The notes beneath the pieces are model-generated. The model saw only the letters and a list, made by a program, of their open reading frames with translations, ran no database searches and was not told the DNA's origin. A stretch of DNA of 64,000 nucleotides from Acidobacteriota bacterium (GTDB taxonomy: Bacteria > Acidobacteriota > Thermoanaerobaculia > Multivoradales > Multivoraceae): assembly GCA_026707325.1 (NCBI GenBank), contig JAPOXA010000062.1:1-64000 (forward strand), written 5' to 3'. Every line of letters begins with the position of its first letter. The stretch's first letter is position 1. Made by a program: the position numbers and the translations under genes. Of this stretch, positions 1 to 9,076 are shown in pieces.

Positions 1-851
1 GCATGCTGTTCCAGAGCTACGCGCTCTTCCCGCACCTGAGCGTGGCCGAGAACGTCGCCTTCGGGCTGAAGGTCCGGAGCGGCGCGCAGGGCGAGACGGA
101 GGCCCGCGTGACCGAGATGCTCGAACTCGTGCGCCTCTCCGGCTTCGAGCAGCGACGGATCGCCGAGCTTTCGGGCGGCCAGCAGCAGCGGGTGGCTCTC
201 GCCCGGGCGCTGGCGCCGCGGCCGCGGGTGCTGTTGCTCGATGAGCCGCTCTCCAATCTCGACCCGGCGTTGCGCGAGGAAACCCGGGCCGACCTGCGGC
301 GGACGGTCAAGCAGACCGGCATCACGACCGTCCTGGTGACCCACGAACAGGAGGAGGCCTTCGAGCTCGGCGAGCGGATCGGCCTGCTGAACGAGGGTGG
401 GCTCGAGCAGGTCGGAGGGCCGGCGGAACTCTACCGGGATCCCGCTTCGCGTTTCGTGGCCACCTTCGTCGGCCGATGCTCCGTGCTGGCGGGGGTCGTT
501 CTGGAGCGGCACGGCGGCGATGAACTGACGGTGTGCCTCGCGTCGCAGCCCGAGGTTCCGGCCTGGCGCTGCCGGGGTGGCGGCGAACTCGCCGTGAACG
601 ACCGGGTCGACGTCTGTGTTCGTCCGGAGTCCGTGCAACTCGAGACGGGCGGGGGAGCGGGGCTTCCCGGCGAGATCGTGGCCGAGCGCTTCACCGGCAG
701 CAACAGCTTCTACACGGTCCGGCTGGCGGCGGGACCCACCGTCGAGGTGGCCATGCCGGGAGCCGCGGCCGGCTTGAGGGGCGCCTGCATCGTCCGGCAG
801 CTTGCCGGAGAGCTGCCATCCGCCTTTGCCGCCGCGGAGCCCGGTCCTTGA
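1..851 (+). CDS. ABC transporter ATP-binding protein, 5' truncated by window edge
   Basis: This is the nucleotide-binding subunit of an importer. The readable part (283 codons) begins just before the Q-loop (FQSYALFPHL), so Walker A and roughly 75 N-terminal residues lie outside the window. Seen here are the signature LSGGQQQRVALARAL, Walker B with its catalytic Glu (LLLDEPLSNLD), the D-loop and the switch His (VTHEQEEAFELG). A C-terminal TOBE-like beta domain of about 120 residues follows. A TOBE tail plus a downstream permease with two fused membrane domains matches FbpC/FutC (ferric iron), PotA or phosphonate-type systems better than ThiQ, which has no TOBE domain. No substrate-binding protein is visible, so the substrate is unknown. 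The stop overlaps a TTG start of the permease (TTGA). Confidence 0.93.
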   Translation, partial: MLFQSYALFPHLSVAENVAFGLKVRSGAQGETEARVTEMLELVRLSGFEQRRIAELSGGQQQRVALARALAPRPRVLLLDEPLSNLDPALREETRADLRRTVKQTGITTVLVTHEQEEAFELGERIGLLNEGGLEQVGGPAELYRDPASRFVATFVGRCSVLAGVVLERHGGDELTVCLASQPEVPAWRCRGGGELAVNDRVDVCVRPESVQLETGGGAGLPGEIVAERFTGSNSFYTVRLAAGPTVEVAMPGAAAGLRGACIVRQLAGELPSAFAAAEPGP

Positions 852-2536
852 GCGCCGCCAGGGCGGGCCGCGGGGCGCCGCAGCTCCGGTCGCTCATGCC
901 GTGGCTGGTGCTGGCGTTCCTGGTCTGGCTCGTCGGCTACCCGCTGCTGGTCGTCGCGGCGGAGGCCTTCGGCATCGGCAGCCCCGGCGGAGGCGGCCCG
1001 ACGACGGAGGCGTTCCGGTCCTTCTTCACCCGCGCCGACGAGTGGAACGCGATGTGGCGGACGCTCTGGATCTCGGTGCTCTCCACCTTGGCCGCGGCCG
1101 CGATCGGCGTGCCGCTGGGTTTCCTCTTCGAGCGCAACGAGATCCCGGGCCGGCGCCTCCTCGGCGCCCTGGTCGCGCTGCCGGTGGCGCTGCCGCCGCT
1201 GGTCGGGGTCATCGCGTTTCTCTTCCTCTACGGCGAGAGCGGGCTCGCGGCGCGCGGCCTGCAGACCCTGGGTCTGGACGTGTCCTGGCGCCTGACCGGA
1301 GCGTGGGCGATCCTCCTGGTCCACGCGTACTCGATGTACGTCTACTTCTACCTGTTCACCCGGGCGGGGCTGTCCGGGCAGGACGGCGCGGCCATCGAGG
1401 CGGCGCAGAGCCTGGGCGCGAGCCGGAGGCAGATCCTCTTTCGGGTCACGCTGCCGCGGCTCCGTCCCGCGCTGGCCGGGGCGACGCTGCTGACCTTCAT
1501 GACCTCGCTCGGCTCGTTCTCCGCTCCCTACATCTTCGGCGGCGGGTTCCGGGTGATGACGACCCAGATCGTGGCCTCGAAACTGAACGGCGAGCTGCGG
1601 ATGGCGTACGTCGAGACGACGATGCTGGCGCTCCTGGCGTTCGCTTCGCTGCTGCTGCTGCGGCGGATCGATCCGGGCCTGGACCTGGCGTCGGGAGCGC
1701 GAGGCACGCCGCCGGCGCGGCGGCGACTGCACAGCCGGCGCGCCCGGGTCGCGGCCGCGGCGGGCGGCTGGGTCCTGGCCGGCGTGCTGCTGCTGCCCCA
1801 CGCCACGCTGATCCTGATGTCGCTCGTGCCGCCGAACACCTGGACGGTCGAGGCATTCCCGCCGGTGCTCGGGCTCGTCAACTACGGCGAACTCCTGTCA
1901 TCGACCGAAAGGTTGCGGCCGGCCTTGAACTCGATCTGGATGGCCGCCGCGGCGACGCTGGCGGCGGTGGTGGTGGGCGTCATGGCGGCGCGGCTGTCGC
2001 TCCGGCGCGGCGGTCTGCCGGGACGGGCGCTGGAGGCGATGATGACCCTGCCCTGGGCGATCCCCGGCACCGTGTTCGCTCTTGCCCTGGCGGTGGCGAT
2101 GAGCGTCAACGCGCCCTGGGTCGGCCGCTTCGTGCTGGTCGGCACGCTTTGGATCCTGCCGCTGGCGTACCTGGTTCGCTCCCTGCCGCTGACCGGACGT
2201 TCCATCTTCGCCGGCTTGCGCCAGCTCGACCCGCGCCTGGAGGAAGCGGCGGCGAGTCTGGGCGCCGGAACGTTGAGGACGGTGCTGCGGATCGTGCTGC
2301 CCCTGCTGCGGCCGGCGGTGATCGCGGGCGCGGGTCTCGCCTTCATCACGATGCTCGGCGATTTCGTGACCTCGATCGTGCTCTACACCTACGACACCCG
2401 CCCGATCTCGATCGAGATCCAGTCCAGCCTGCGGATCCAGGAAACGGGGATCGCCGCCGCCTACGGAGTGCTGCTCATGCTGCTGAGCGCGGCCGCGTTC
2501 ATCGCCTGGGACGACCGGTCCGGCGGCCGCCTCTGA
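848..2536 (+). CDS. ABC transporter permease, two fused membrane domains (FbpB/ThiP-like)
   Basis: This is the membrane channel partner of the preceding ATPase. It is a tandem duplication of the binding-protein-dependent permease domain, each half with about six hydrophobic segments and its own EAA loop (EAAQSLGASRRQILFRVTLP near 1400 and EEAAASLGAGTLRTVLRIVL near 2240), the helix that docks on the ATPase. Such fused permeases of about 550 residues are typical of iron(III) (FbpB/FutB), thiamine (ThiP) and phosphonate uptake. The start is uncertain: TTG at 848 overlaps the upstream stop by 4 bases (562 aa), while ATG at 896 gives 546 aa and begins directly at the first hydrophobic helix. The reading frame extends further upstream, but that part only shadows the ATPase gene. 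Confidence 0.9.
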   Translation: MSAARAGRGAPQLRSLMPWLVLAFLVWLVGYPLLVVAAEAFGIGSPGGGGPTTEAFRSFFTRADEWNAMWRTLWISVLSTLAAAAIGVPLGFLFERNEIPGRRLLGALVALPVALPPLVGVIAFLFLYGESGLAARGLQTLGLDVSWRLTGAWAILLVHAYSMYVYFYLFTRAGLSGQDGAAIEAAQSLGASRRQILFRVTLPRLRPALAGATLLTFMTSLGSFSAPYIFGGGFRVMTTQIVASKLNGELRMAYVETTMLALLAFASLLLLRRIDPGLDLASGARGTPPARRRLHSRRARVAAAAGGWVLAGVLLLPHATLILMSLVPPNTWTVEAFPPVLGLVNYGELLSSTERLRPALNSIWMAAAATLAAVVVGVMAARLSLRRGGLPGRALEAMMTLPWAIPGTVFALALAVAMSVNAPWVGRFVLVGTLWILPLAYLVRSLPLTGRSIFAGLRQLDPRLEEAAASLGAGTLRTVLRIVLPLLRPAVIAGAGLAFITMLGDFVTSIVLYTYDTRPISIEIQSSLRIQETGIAAAYGVLLMLLSAAAFIAWDDRSGGRL

Positions 2537-2537
2537 C

Positions 2538-3725
2538 GTGTCGCGGCTGATCGACCATCGCCTGGCGGCCCTCATGGTGGTCGCCTTCGTCAGCACGCTG
2601 GGCGAGTTCCTGGTCGTGGCGCTCCTGCCCTTCTACGCCGAGCGCTACGGCGCGACGCCTCTGGAAGTCGGCGCCCTGGTATCCGCCTTCGCCCTGGCGT
2701 CGATGGCGACCGCGCCACTCTGGGGCCGGTTCGCCGACCGGAGAGGCCGGAGGCCGGCGCTGCTCCTCGGCCTCGTGGTCTCGGCCGCGGGCTACCTGCT
2801 CTTCGGCCTGGCGCAGTCGCTCGAACTGCTGCTCATAGCCCGCCTGGTGCATGGTGTCGGCGGCGGCACGGTGCCGGTGGTGTTCGCCTACATCGCCGAC
2901 TCGGTCACCGGGGAGCGCCGCGCCGAGGGCATCGGCTGGGTCACCGCTGTCACCAGCTCCGCGGCGATGATCGGCCCGGCCGTGGGTAGTCTCGCGGGCC
3001 AGCTTCATCCGGCCGGGGCCGGCGCCGTGGCCGCGGCGTTCAGCCTGGCGGCGGCGGTGTTCGCGCGCTTCTGGCTGCCGGAGTCGCGGCAGAGAAGGGA
3101 AGGGGAACAGGCAGAGGAGACGCGCTACTCGATCCTCGCTGCGGTCGGCCGCGTGGCCGCGCAGCCCCTGCGTCCGCTCAACCTGCTGATCTGGATCTAC
3201 GCCGCCGGACAGATCGGCATGGCGGGGATGACCGCGATCATCGGTCTCTACCTGGGGCGCCGTTTCGGGGTGGACGAGTCGAACATCGGCCTGTTCTTCT
3301 TCTACCTGGGCGGTCTGTCCATCGCCTTCCGCGTCTTCGTCCTGGGGCCGGCCGTGCGGCGTTTCGGCGAGGTCATCATCCTGCGCGCCGGCGCCGTGAG
3401 CTTCGGCGTCGGCTTGATCGCCATTCCCTTCGCCACTGGTCTCTGGACGCTCGGAGCGGCGATCTTCCTCGTCCCGCTGGGAACGTCGCTGCTCTTCCCC
3501 TGCACGACGTCCCAGGTCTCGAAGCGCGCCCCGGGAAGCGGCGTCGTCGGGCAGGTGCTCGGGGTGCAGCAGGCGTACGGCAACGGCAGCAAGATCGCGG
3601 CGCCGCTGGTCGCGACCTACATGTTCCAGGCCCTGTCGCCGGAGGCGCCGTTCGTCGCTATCGGGGCGATTCTGATCGTGGCGGCGGCGATGTCCGCGCG
3701 AGTACGGACTGAGCCTGCCGGGTAA
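2538..3725 (+). CDS. Major facilitator superfamily transporter
   Basis: A 395-residue membrane protein with about 12 hydrophobic helices. The MFS motif A loop (GRFADRRGRRPALL) lies between helices 2 and 3, and the glycine-rich RLVHGVGGG stretch in helix 4 resembles the drug:H+ antiporter (DHA1) subgroup. A charged central loop (around 3090-3130, RQRREGEQAEETR) separates the two six-helix halves. The GTG start is one base after the permease stop, so the gene is probably co-transcribed with the ABC genes. Nothing in the sequence fixes the substrate; an efflux role is inferred from the family only. Confidence 0.9.
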   Translation: MSRLIDHRLAALMVVAFVSTLGEFLVVALLPFYAERYGATPLEVGALVSAFALASMATAPLWGRFADRRGRRPALLLGLVVSAAGYLLFGLAQSLELLLIARLVHGVGGGTVPVVFAYIADSVTGERRAEGIGWVTAVTSSAAMIGPAVGSLAGQLHPAGAGAVAAAFSLAAAVFARFWLPESRQRREGEQAEETRYSILAAVGRVAAQPLRPLNLLIWIYAAGQIGMAGMTAIIGLYLGRRFGVDESNIGLFFFYLGGLSIAFRVFVLGPAVRRFGEVIILRAGAVSFGVGLIAIPFATGLWTLGAAIFLVPLGTSLLFPCTTSQVSKRAPGSGVVGQVLGVQQAYGNGSKIAAPLVATYMFQALSPEAPFVAIGAILIVAAAMSARVRTEPAG

Positions 3726-3750
3726 CCTCACCCGACAGGGAGGTACAGAC

Positions 3751-4839
3751 ATGCCGCAGTTCTCGTTGTCCGCGCTGTCGGCGGGCACCCTGCTCGAGGC
3801 GGCGGGGATGCTGCTGCTGTTCATCGGCTTTCTCTTCGCCGGTTCGATGGTCCTGCCCGGCCGCCGGGTCGCCGGGCCGGAGCTCGAGCGTGAAACGCGC
3901 GTCTACAAGCTGAACGGCCTCGCCCTGTTCCTGGTCACCGTGACCCTGGGCGTCGTCGCCCAGGGGTTCGGCTGGTTCTCCTTCTCCGTGTTGCACACGC
4001 ACTTCGCGGCTCTGTTCGTCGTTGCGAACGTGTTCGCCCTTGCCGCTTCCGGGTGGCTCTTTCTCCGGGGAGCACGGGCCGGGGCTGCCTCGGGGGGAGA
4101 CGGCCGGAGCTTCCTGATGGGTTCGGAGCTCAATCCGACCTGCTGCGGCGTCGACCTGAAGATGTTCAGCTACCGCCCGTCGCTGATCGGCCTGGCGGTG
4201 TTCAACCTCTCTTTCGCCGCCGTCCAGTTCGAAACCGACGGCCGGCTGACGCTGGCGATGGCCGTCTACCAGGCCATCACCTTCGTCTACGTGTTCAACT
4301 ACTTCCAGTTCGAGTACGGCATGGTCCACACCTGGGACATCATCGCCGAGCGGTTCGGGTTGGGCCTCGTCTGGGGCGACTACGTCCTGGTGCCGTTCTT
4401 CTACTGCCTTTCCGGGTGGTGGCTGGTCGACGCGCCGGACACCCTGCCGCCGGTCGCGGCGGTCGGGATCGTCCTGCTCGCCGCCTTCGGCTTCTGGATG
4501 TTCCGCGGCGCCAACCAGCAGAAGCACCGCTTCAAGCAGGATCCGAACGTCAGGATCTGGGGACGGCCCGCCGAGACCCTGGACGGGCGTTTACTGGTGT
4601 CCGGGTTCTGGGGCAAGGGGCGACACCTCAACTACACCGGCGAGATCTGCGTCTACGTCGCGTTCACCTTGACCACCGGGTTCGTTTCCTGGGTGCCCTT
4701 CCTGCTCCCGGCGTGGCTCACGGGTCTGCTGCTGCATCGTTCGAGGCGCGACGACCGTCGCTGCCGCGCGAAGTACGGCGAGCTGTGGGAGCGCTACACG
4801 AAGCGGGTGCGCTATTCGGTGTTGCCGTTCGTTCGGTAG
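3751..4839 (+). CDS. ERG4/ERG24-family sterol reductase homologue
   Basis: A 362-residue polytopic membrane protein. The C-terminal half carries both ERG4/ERG24 signatures: GFWGKGRHLNYTGEI (family pattern G-x-x-R-x-x-N-Y-x-G-[DE]) and the C-terminal R-R-D-D-x-x-C-x-x-K-Y-G-x-x-W-x-x-Y segment (from about 4740). In eukaryotes this family reduces sterol C14(15), C7(8) or C24(28) double bonds with NADPH. N-terminal hydrophobic helices and a Cys-Cys pair (NPTCCGVDLKMF) precede the core. A good Shine-Dalgarno site (GGGAGG, 7 bases before ATG 3751) supports the start. No squalene cyclase or other sterol gene is in the window, so the substrate may be a hopanoid, a scavenged sterol or another isoprenoid. 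A 7-bp hairpin with a GGAA loop follows at 4886-4903. Confidence 0.85.
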   Translation: MPQFSLSALSAGTLLEAAGMLLLFIGFLFAGSMVLPGRRVAGPELERETRVYKLNGLALFLVTVTLGVVAQGFGWFSFSVLHTHFAALFVVANVFALAASGWLFLRGARAGAASGGDGRSFLMGSELNPTCCGVDLKMFSYRPSLIGLAVFNLSFAAVQFETDGRLTLAMAVYQAITFVYVFNYFQFEYGMVHTWDIIAERFGLGLVWGDYVLVPFFYCLSGWWLVDAPDTLPPVAAVGIVLLAAFGFWMFRGANQQKHRFKQDPNVRIWGRPAETLDGRLLVSGFWGKGRHLNYTGEICVYVAFTLTTGFVSWVPFLLPAWLTGLLLHRSRRDDRRCRAKYGELWERYTKRVRYSVLPFVR

Positions 4840-4885
4840 GGGAGCCTGAAGCGGACGGCGCTGCGCGCCGGCTGTGTCTCCTGAG

Positions 4886-4903
4886 GCGGGTCGGAAGACC
4901 CGC
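4886..4903 (+). terminator. Hairpin after the sterol reductase gene
   Basis: A perfect 7-bp inverted repeat (GCGGGTC / GACCCGC) with a GGAA tetraloop lies 46 bases after the stop of the sterol reductase gene. There is no T-run, so it may act as a transcript-stabilising 3' end or a weak terminator rather than a classical intrinsic terminator. Confidence 0.4.
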
Positions 4904-4966
4904 GCACCCGGAGATCGGGCGTTGCTGCGGCGTGTTGCTCTACGCAGTTGCAGGACTGGACGCGAG

Positions 4967-4992
4967 AAGGGCGCGGCTTGCGCCGCGCCCTT
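4967..4992 (-). terminator. Strong hairpin downstream of tRNA-fMet
   Basis: An 11-bp perfect stem (AAGGGCGCGGC / GCCGCGCCCTT) closes a four-base loop that reads GCAA on the minus strand. It starts about 10 bases beyond the tRNA 3' end. Position and stability suit termination or 3' processing of the minus-strand tRNA transcript. No poly-U tail follows. Confidence 0.6.
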
Positions 4993-5001
4993 TGAAGACT
5001 T

Positions 5002-5078
<77 letters not shown>

Positions 5079-5090
5079 TCAGGACGGAAA

Positions 5091-5119
5091 ATGGTGGCAT
5101 AGCGGGATAGGGATGTCAA
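5091..5119 (-). promoter_or_regulatory. Putative sigma70-type promoter of tRNA-fMet
   Basis: On the minus strand a perfect -35 hexamer (TTGACA, 5119-5114) is followed after 17 bases by CACCAT (5096-5091), a weak -10 that keeps the key A2 and T6. Transcription would begin near 5084, about six bases before the mature tRNA 5' end at 5078, a sensible pre-tRNA leader. Confidence 0.55.
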
Positions 5120-5209
5120 CCGGTTCGGCGGTCGGATCCAGGCCGTTCGGGCCGCCATGGAGAAGCCGGCCGGGAGCAACGGAAAGTGCCGCTCGTATAG
5201 GCTTTCCGC

Positions 5210-5560
5210 GTGTCGGCGACGCCGAAAGGAGGGCGCGAGCGATTACGGGAGCGTCTGGATCGTTGGCGCGAGAGGGCTCAGCGCTCGCTGCCGACGTTGA
5301 TCGGCGTGGGTCTGATCCTGGCTCTTCTGTTTCTCGCGAGGGCGGGCACCGAGAGCTACGCGGGGCTGGCCGGATTGGCGGAGCGCGAGGCCGAGCTCGA
5401 GATCGACCTCGAGGAGACCCGGCTGCGCGTGGAGCAACTCAGGCGCACGGTGGAGCTGCTCCAGGACGATCCCGTGGTGCTGGAGCGGCTCGCGCGCGAA
5501 GAGCTGGGCCTGGTGAGGCCGGGCGACACGGTCGTCGTCCTGCCGCAGACGGACGACTGA
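5210..5560 (+). CDS. ftsB: FtsB/DivIC-family septum formation initiator
   Basis: A 116-residue bitopic protein: a basic cytoplasmic N-terminus, one membrane helix (about residues 28-43, TLIGVGLILALLFLAR), then a leucine-rich coiled coil (about 55-90) and the conserved end LAREELGLVRPGDTVV typical of FtsB/DivIC. In the divisome FtsB pairs with FtsL and FtsQ to activate FtsWI; ftsL and ftsQ homologues lie at 12838 and 24226. The start is GTG at 5210. It precedes mfd by 18 bases, an unusual partner, and sits at the head of a plus-strand run leading into the dcw cluster. Confidence 0.82.
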   Translation: MSATPKGGRERLRERLDRWRERAQRSLPTLIGVGLILALLFLARAGTESYAGLAGLAEREAELEIDLEETRLRVEQLRRTVELLQDDPVVLERLAREELGLVRPGDTVVVLPQTDD

Positions 5561-5578
5561 CTCCGGCTTCCCCGACCG

Positions 5579-8500
5579 GTGTCCGCGTGGCGTGAACTGG
5601 GCCGCCGCATTCGTCGCGGCCGGGACTACCGCGAGTTGGCGGACGCGGAGCGGGCGGCGGTCGTCGGTCTTCCGGTCCGGGCGGCCGCGGTCGTGTTCGA
5701 ACTGCTGGCGGAGGATCGGGAAGGAGCGCAGCTCGTCGTCGTGCCGAGCGAGAACGAGGTTCTGGCATGGACCGAGGCGGCGGGGCTGCTGCGTGCACGG
5801 GGCCGCTCCCGTCTCATCCCCTTCCCGTCGCCGGCGCTGACGCCGTACCAGCAGGCCGAGGCTTCCCTGCTGGTGCGCGCCCAGGAAAGCACGGCCTACG
5901 ATGCCCTGCTCGGGGCTTCGAGAGTCACCGTCGTCTGTACGCCGCGGGCCCTGTTCCACCGCCTGGCGCGGCCGGACGCGTTCCTGGGGTCGGTGGTCGA
6001 GCTCGAGGTCGGCGGGGAGGTTTCGCCCGAGGACCTGCTGCCGCGTCTGCTCGCCCACGGCTACCGACGGAGCGACCTCGTGGCGGCTGTCGGTGCGGTG
6101 GCGCAGCGCGGCGGCGTATTCGATCTCTTCGGGCCCGGAGAACCCCGACCGGCGCGTCTCGACCTGTTCGGCGACACGGTCGAGAGCATTCACCGCTTCG
6201 ACCCGTCCACGCAGCGTTCCGAAGAGCCGATCGAGTCTCTGCGGATTCGGCCGCTGACGCCCTTCGTCGCCGGGCCGGAGCGAGCGGCGGGCCTGTCGGC
6301 GCTGCTGCTGGAAGAACGGGGCGGCGACCTGTCGGACCAGGCCCGGGCCCAGTTGGAGGAGATGGCGGCGGGGGAACCCTTCGACGGCTGGGAGAAGTAT
6401 CTGCCCCTGCTCGAGCCGAGCACGAGCCTCGGCGAGGTGATGGCGGATGCTCCGGTGGTCGTGGTCGATCCCGAGCGGGTGAGCGGGGAAGTCGAACGGC
6501 ACGCCGGCCTGTTGTGGGAGGAGTACCGGCGGCGCTGCGATGACGGCGAGATCGCGGCCGAGCCGGAGCGGTTGACGGTGCCGGCGGACCAGGTGCTGGA
6601 GCTCGTCGAGCGGGCGGCGTTCCGGGTCGGCGGGACGTTCGATCGGGCTCCTGGCGATCGGGCTTCGGGAGGGCGGCGCCTCCGGGTCGACTTCGGTGCG
6701 GTCGAGACGGACGTGCTGGTCGACCAGCTTCCCCGTTTTCCGCGCGAAGTGGAGACGGCCGCCGCGCGCGGCGACGACCTTTGGCTGGTGGCCCGTTCCG
6801 AGCGGCACGAGGCGCTCCGCCAGACGCTGGGCCGCCGCGAGATCGACTGGGACGGCGGCGCGGTGCGGCTGATCGACGGCGAGTTGGCGCGGGGCTTCCG
6901 GCTGCCGCACGCCGGTCTGGTGCTCTACGGCGAGGGCCAGCTCTTTCGGCAGAGGCTCGCCACGAGCCGCCGTCGCCGCCGGATGGGTCCCTTCGTCTCC
7001 GGCCTGCGCGACCTGCGCGTCGGCGAGTTCGTGGTCCACGAGGATCACGGCATCGGTCAGTTCCTGGGGCTCAAGACCCTCGACGGTCCGTCCGGCGAGG
7101 GCCCGGCGGTTGCCGCCGACCCGCTTCGGCAGGAGCAGGCGCGCGCGGTGGAAGTGATGGAGCTTCTCTACTCGTCGGGACGGACCCTGCTTCTGCCCCT
7201 GACCCGCCTGGACGAGATGGAGCGCTACAGCGGCATCGACGGCATCGCGCCCCGCCTGGACCAGTTGGGCGGCAGCAGCTGGGCGAAGAAGAAGAGCCGG
7301 ATCCGGCGCAGTCTCAAGGCGATCGCGACCGACCTGCTGAAGCTCTACGCGGAGCGCCGGCTGGCGCAGGCGGTGCCCATGGACGAGGACAGCGACCGGC
7401 AGCTCCAGTTCGAGAGCGCCTTCCCGTACGAGGAGACGCCCGATCAACTGGAAGCCGTGCGGACGATCAAGGAGGATCTCGCCCGCGACCGGCCGATGGA
7501 CCGCCTGCTGTGCGGCGACGTCGGCTTCGGCAAGACGGAAGTCGCGATGCGGGCGGCGTTCAAGGCGGTCGACAACGGGCTGCAGGTGGCGGTCCTGGCG
7601 CCGACAACGATCCTCGCCGACCAGCACCTGCGGACGTTCCGGCGGCGATTCCAGGGCTTCAACGTCGAGGTCGAGATGGTGTCCCGCTTCCGGTCGGCGG
7701 CCGAGATCCGGGCGATCCGGGCCCGGCTCGCCGCGGGCGAGATTCACGTCCTGATCGGCACCCACCGCTTGCTCGGCCGGGACATCGACATGCCGTGCCT
7801 GGGTCTCGTCGTGATCGACGAGGAGCAGCGCTTCGGCGTCGCCCAGAAGGAACGGCTGCGCGAACTCCGGCGCGACGTCCATGTGCTGGCGATGTCGGCG
7901 ACGCCCGTGCCGCGCACCCTGCAGCTCTCGCTCGCCGGGGTGAGGGACCTGTCCCTGATCGAGTCGCCGCCGCGCGACCGGATGGCGGTGGAGACCAGGA
8001 TCCTGCCGTTCTCGGGCGACCTCGTGCGCGAGGCGATCGAGTTCGAGGTGGAGCGCGGCGGCCAGGTGTTCTACGTCTACAACCGGGTCGAGGACATCGA
8101 GGGGATCCTCCGCTATCTGCGCGAGCTGGTCCCGGGGCTCAGGATCACCGTCGGTCACGGGCAGATGGAGGAGGCGGAACTGGGCCGGCGCATGCGCGCC
8201 TTCACCGCGGGCGAGTACGACCTGCTGCTCGCGACGACGATCATCGAGAACGGAATCGACATCCCGAACGTGAACACGATGCTCGTGCACCGTGCGGACC
8301 GGTTCGGCCTGGCCCAGCTCTACCAGTTGCGGGGTCGCGTGGGCCGCAGCGACCAGCTTGGCTACTGCTATCTGCTGGCGCCGCCGGACACCGTGCTGTC
8401 GGCCGAGGCGCGCAAACGGCTCATGGCGATCCGTGAGTTCACGGAGCTGGGGGCGGGTTTCCGCATCGCGGCCCGCGACCTGGAGATCCGTGGCGCGGGT

Positions 8501-9076
8501 AACCTGCTCGGCGCCGAGCAGAGCGGTCATATCGCGGAGGTCGGCATCGAGACCTACATGAAGATGCTGGAGCATGCGATCGCCGAACTGCGTGGCGAGG
8601 CGCCGTCGGAGGTTCCGTCCGCGACGATCAGCCTGCCCGCCGCCATGTCGATCCCGGAGGACTACATCGGCGAGATTTCGCTGCGGCTGGAGATCTACCG
8701 TCGCCTGGCCGACGCCGCGGAGGATCCGGCGATGCTGCTCGCGGAGCTGCGCGACCGTTTCGGTCCGCCGCCCGAACCCGTCCACACCCTGATCCAGGGG
8801 GCCGAGCTGAAGCGGGTCGCGGAGGGTCTCGGCGTCCAGGCGATCGCCCACCGCAACGACCGGCTGACGATCCGGCTGCGCCGCGACGCGAAGGTCGACG
8901 TCGAACGGCTGATCCGCTTCGTGTCCGAACGCGACGGCGCCGCCTTCGCGCCGGACGGCGTGCTGACGCTGCGGGACGTGCCGGGTCGGGAGTCGATGGA
9001 GATCTCGCTGCAGTTGCTGGAGCTTCTGTCGGGCGAGGCCCAGCGGCGCCTGGGCGCCGTGGAGACGGTCCATTGA
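5579..9076 (+). CDS. mfd: Transcription-repair coupling factor Mfd
   Basis: A 1165-residue translocase that removes RNA polymerase stalled at DNA lesions and recruits UvrA; E. coli Mfd has 1148 residues, so the gene is full length. Visible in order: the UvrB-homology N-terminal module; the CarD-like polymerase interaction domain (VGEFVVHEDHGIGQFLGLKT, about residue 478); helicase motif I (GDVGFGKTE, about 645); motif II DEEQRFGV (about 746); motif III SATPVPRTL; the C-terminal helicase motifs (TTIIENGIDIPN, QLRGRVGRS); and the TRCF C-terminal domain. The GTG start at 5579 lies 18 bases after the ftsB-like gene. The stop overlaps the TTG start of the next gene (TTGA). Confidence 0.98.
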   Translation: MSAWRELGRRIRRGRDYRELADAERAAVVGLPVRAAAVVFELLAEDREGAQLVVVPSENEVLAWTEAAGLLRARGRSRLIPFPSPALTPYQQAEASLLVRAQESTAYDALLGASRVTVVCTPRALFHRLARPDAFLGSVVELEVGGEVSPEDLLPRLLAHGYRRSDLVAAVGAVAQRGGVFDLFGPGEPRPARLDLFGDTVESIHRFDPSTQRSEEPIESLRIRPLTPFVAGPERAAGLSALLLEERGGDLSDQARAQLEEMAAGEPFDGWEKYLPLLEPSTSLGEVMADAPVVVVDPERVSGEVERHAGLLWEEYRRRCDDGEIAAEPERLTVPADQVLELVERAAFRVGGTFDRAPGDRASGGRRLRVDFGAVETDVLVDQLPRFPREVETAAARGDDLWLVARSERHEALRQTLGRREIDWDGGAVRLIDGELARGFRLPHAGLVLYGEGQLFRQRLATSRRRRRMGPFVSGLRDLRVGEFVVHEDHGIGQFLGLKTLDGPSGEGPAVAADPLRQEQARAVEVMELLYSSGRTLLLPLTRLDEMERYSGIDGIAPRLDQLGGSSWAKKKSRIRRSLKAIATDLLKLYAERRLAQAVPMDEDSDRQLQFESAFPYEETPDQLEAVRTIKEDLARDRPMDRLLCGDVGFGKTEVAMRAAFKAVDNGLQVAVLAPTTILADQHLRTFRRRFQGFNVEVEMVSRFRSAAEIRAIRARLAAGEIHVLIGTHRLLGRDIDMPCLGLVVIDEEQRFGVAQKERLRELRRDVHVLAMSATPVPRTLQLSLAGVRDLSLIESPPRDRMAVETRILPFSGDLVREAIEFEVERGGQVFYVYNRVEDIEGILRYLRELVPGLRITVGHGQMEEAELGRRMRAFTAGEYDLLLATTIIENGIDIPNVNTMLVHRADRFGLAQLYQLRGRVGRSDQLGYCYLLAPPDTVLSAEARKRLMAIREFTELGAGFRIAARDLEIRGAGNLLGAEQSGHIAEVGIETYMKMLEHAIAELRGEAPSEVPSATISLPAAMSIPEDYIGEISLRLEIYRRLADAAEDPAMLLAELRDRFGPPPEPVHTLIQGAELKRVAEGLGVQAIAHRNDRLTIRLRRDAKVDVERLIRFVSERDGAAFAPDGVLTLRDVPGRESMEISLQLLELLSGEAQRRLGAVETVH

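Noticed and set aside
533..847. Long N-terminal extension of the permease frame
   Set aside because: It overlaps the TOBE domain of the ATPase gene and its translation is Arg/Gly-rich; the membrane domain starts at about 896.
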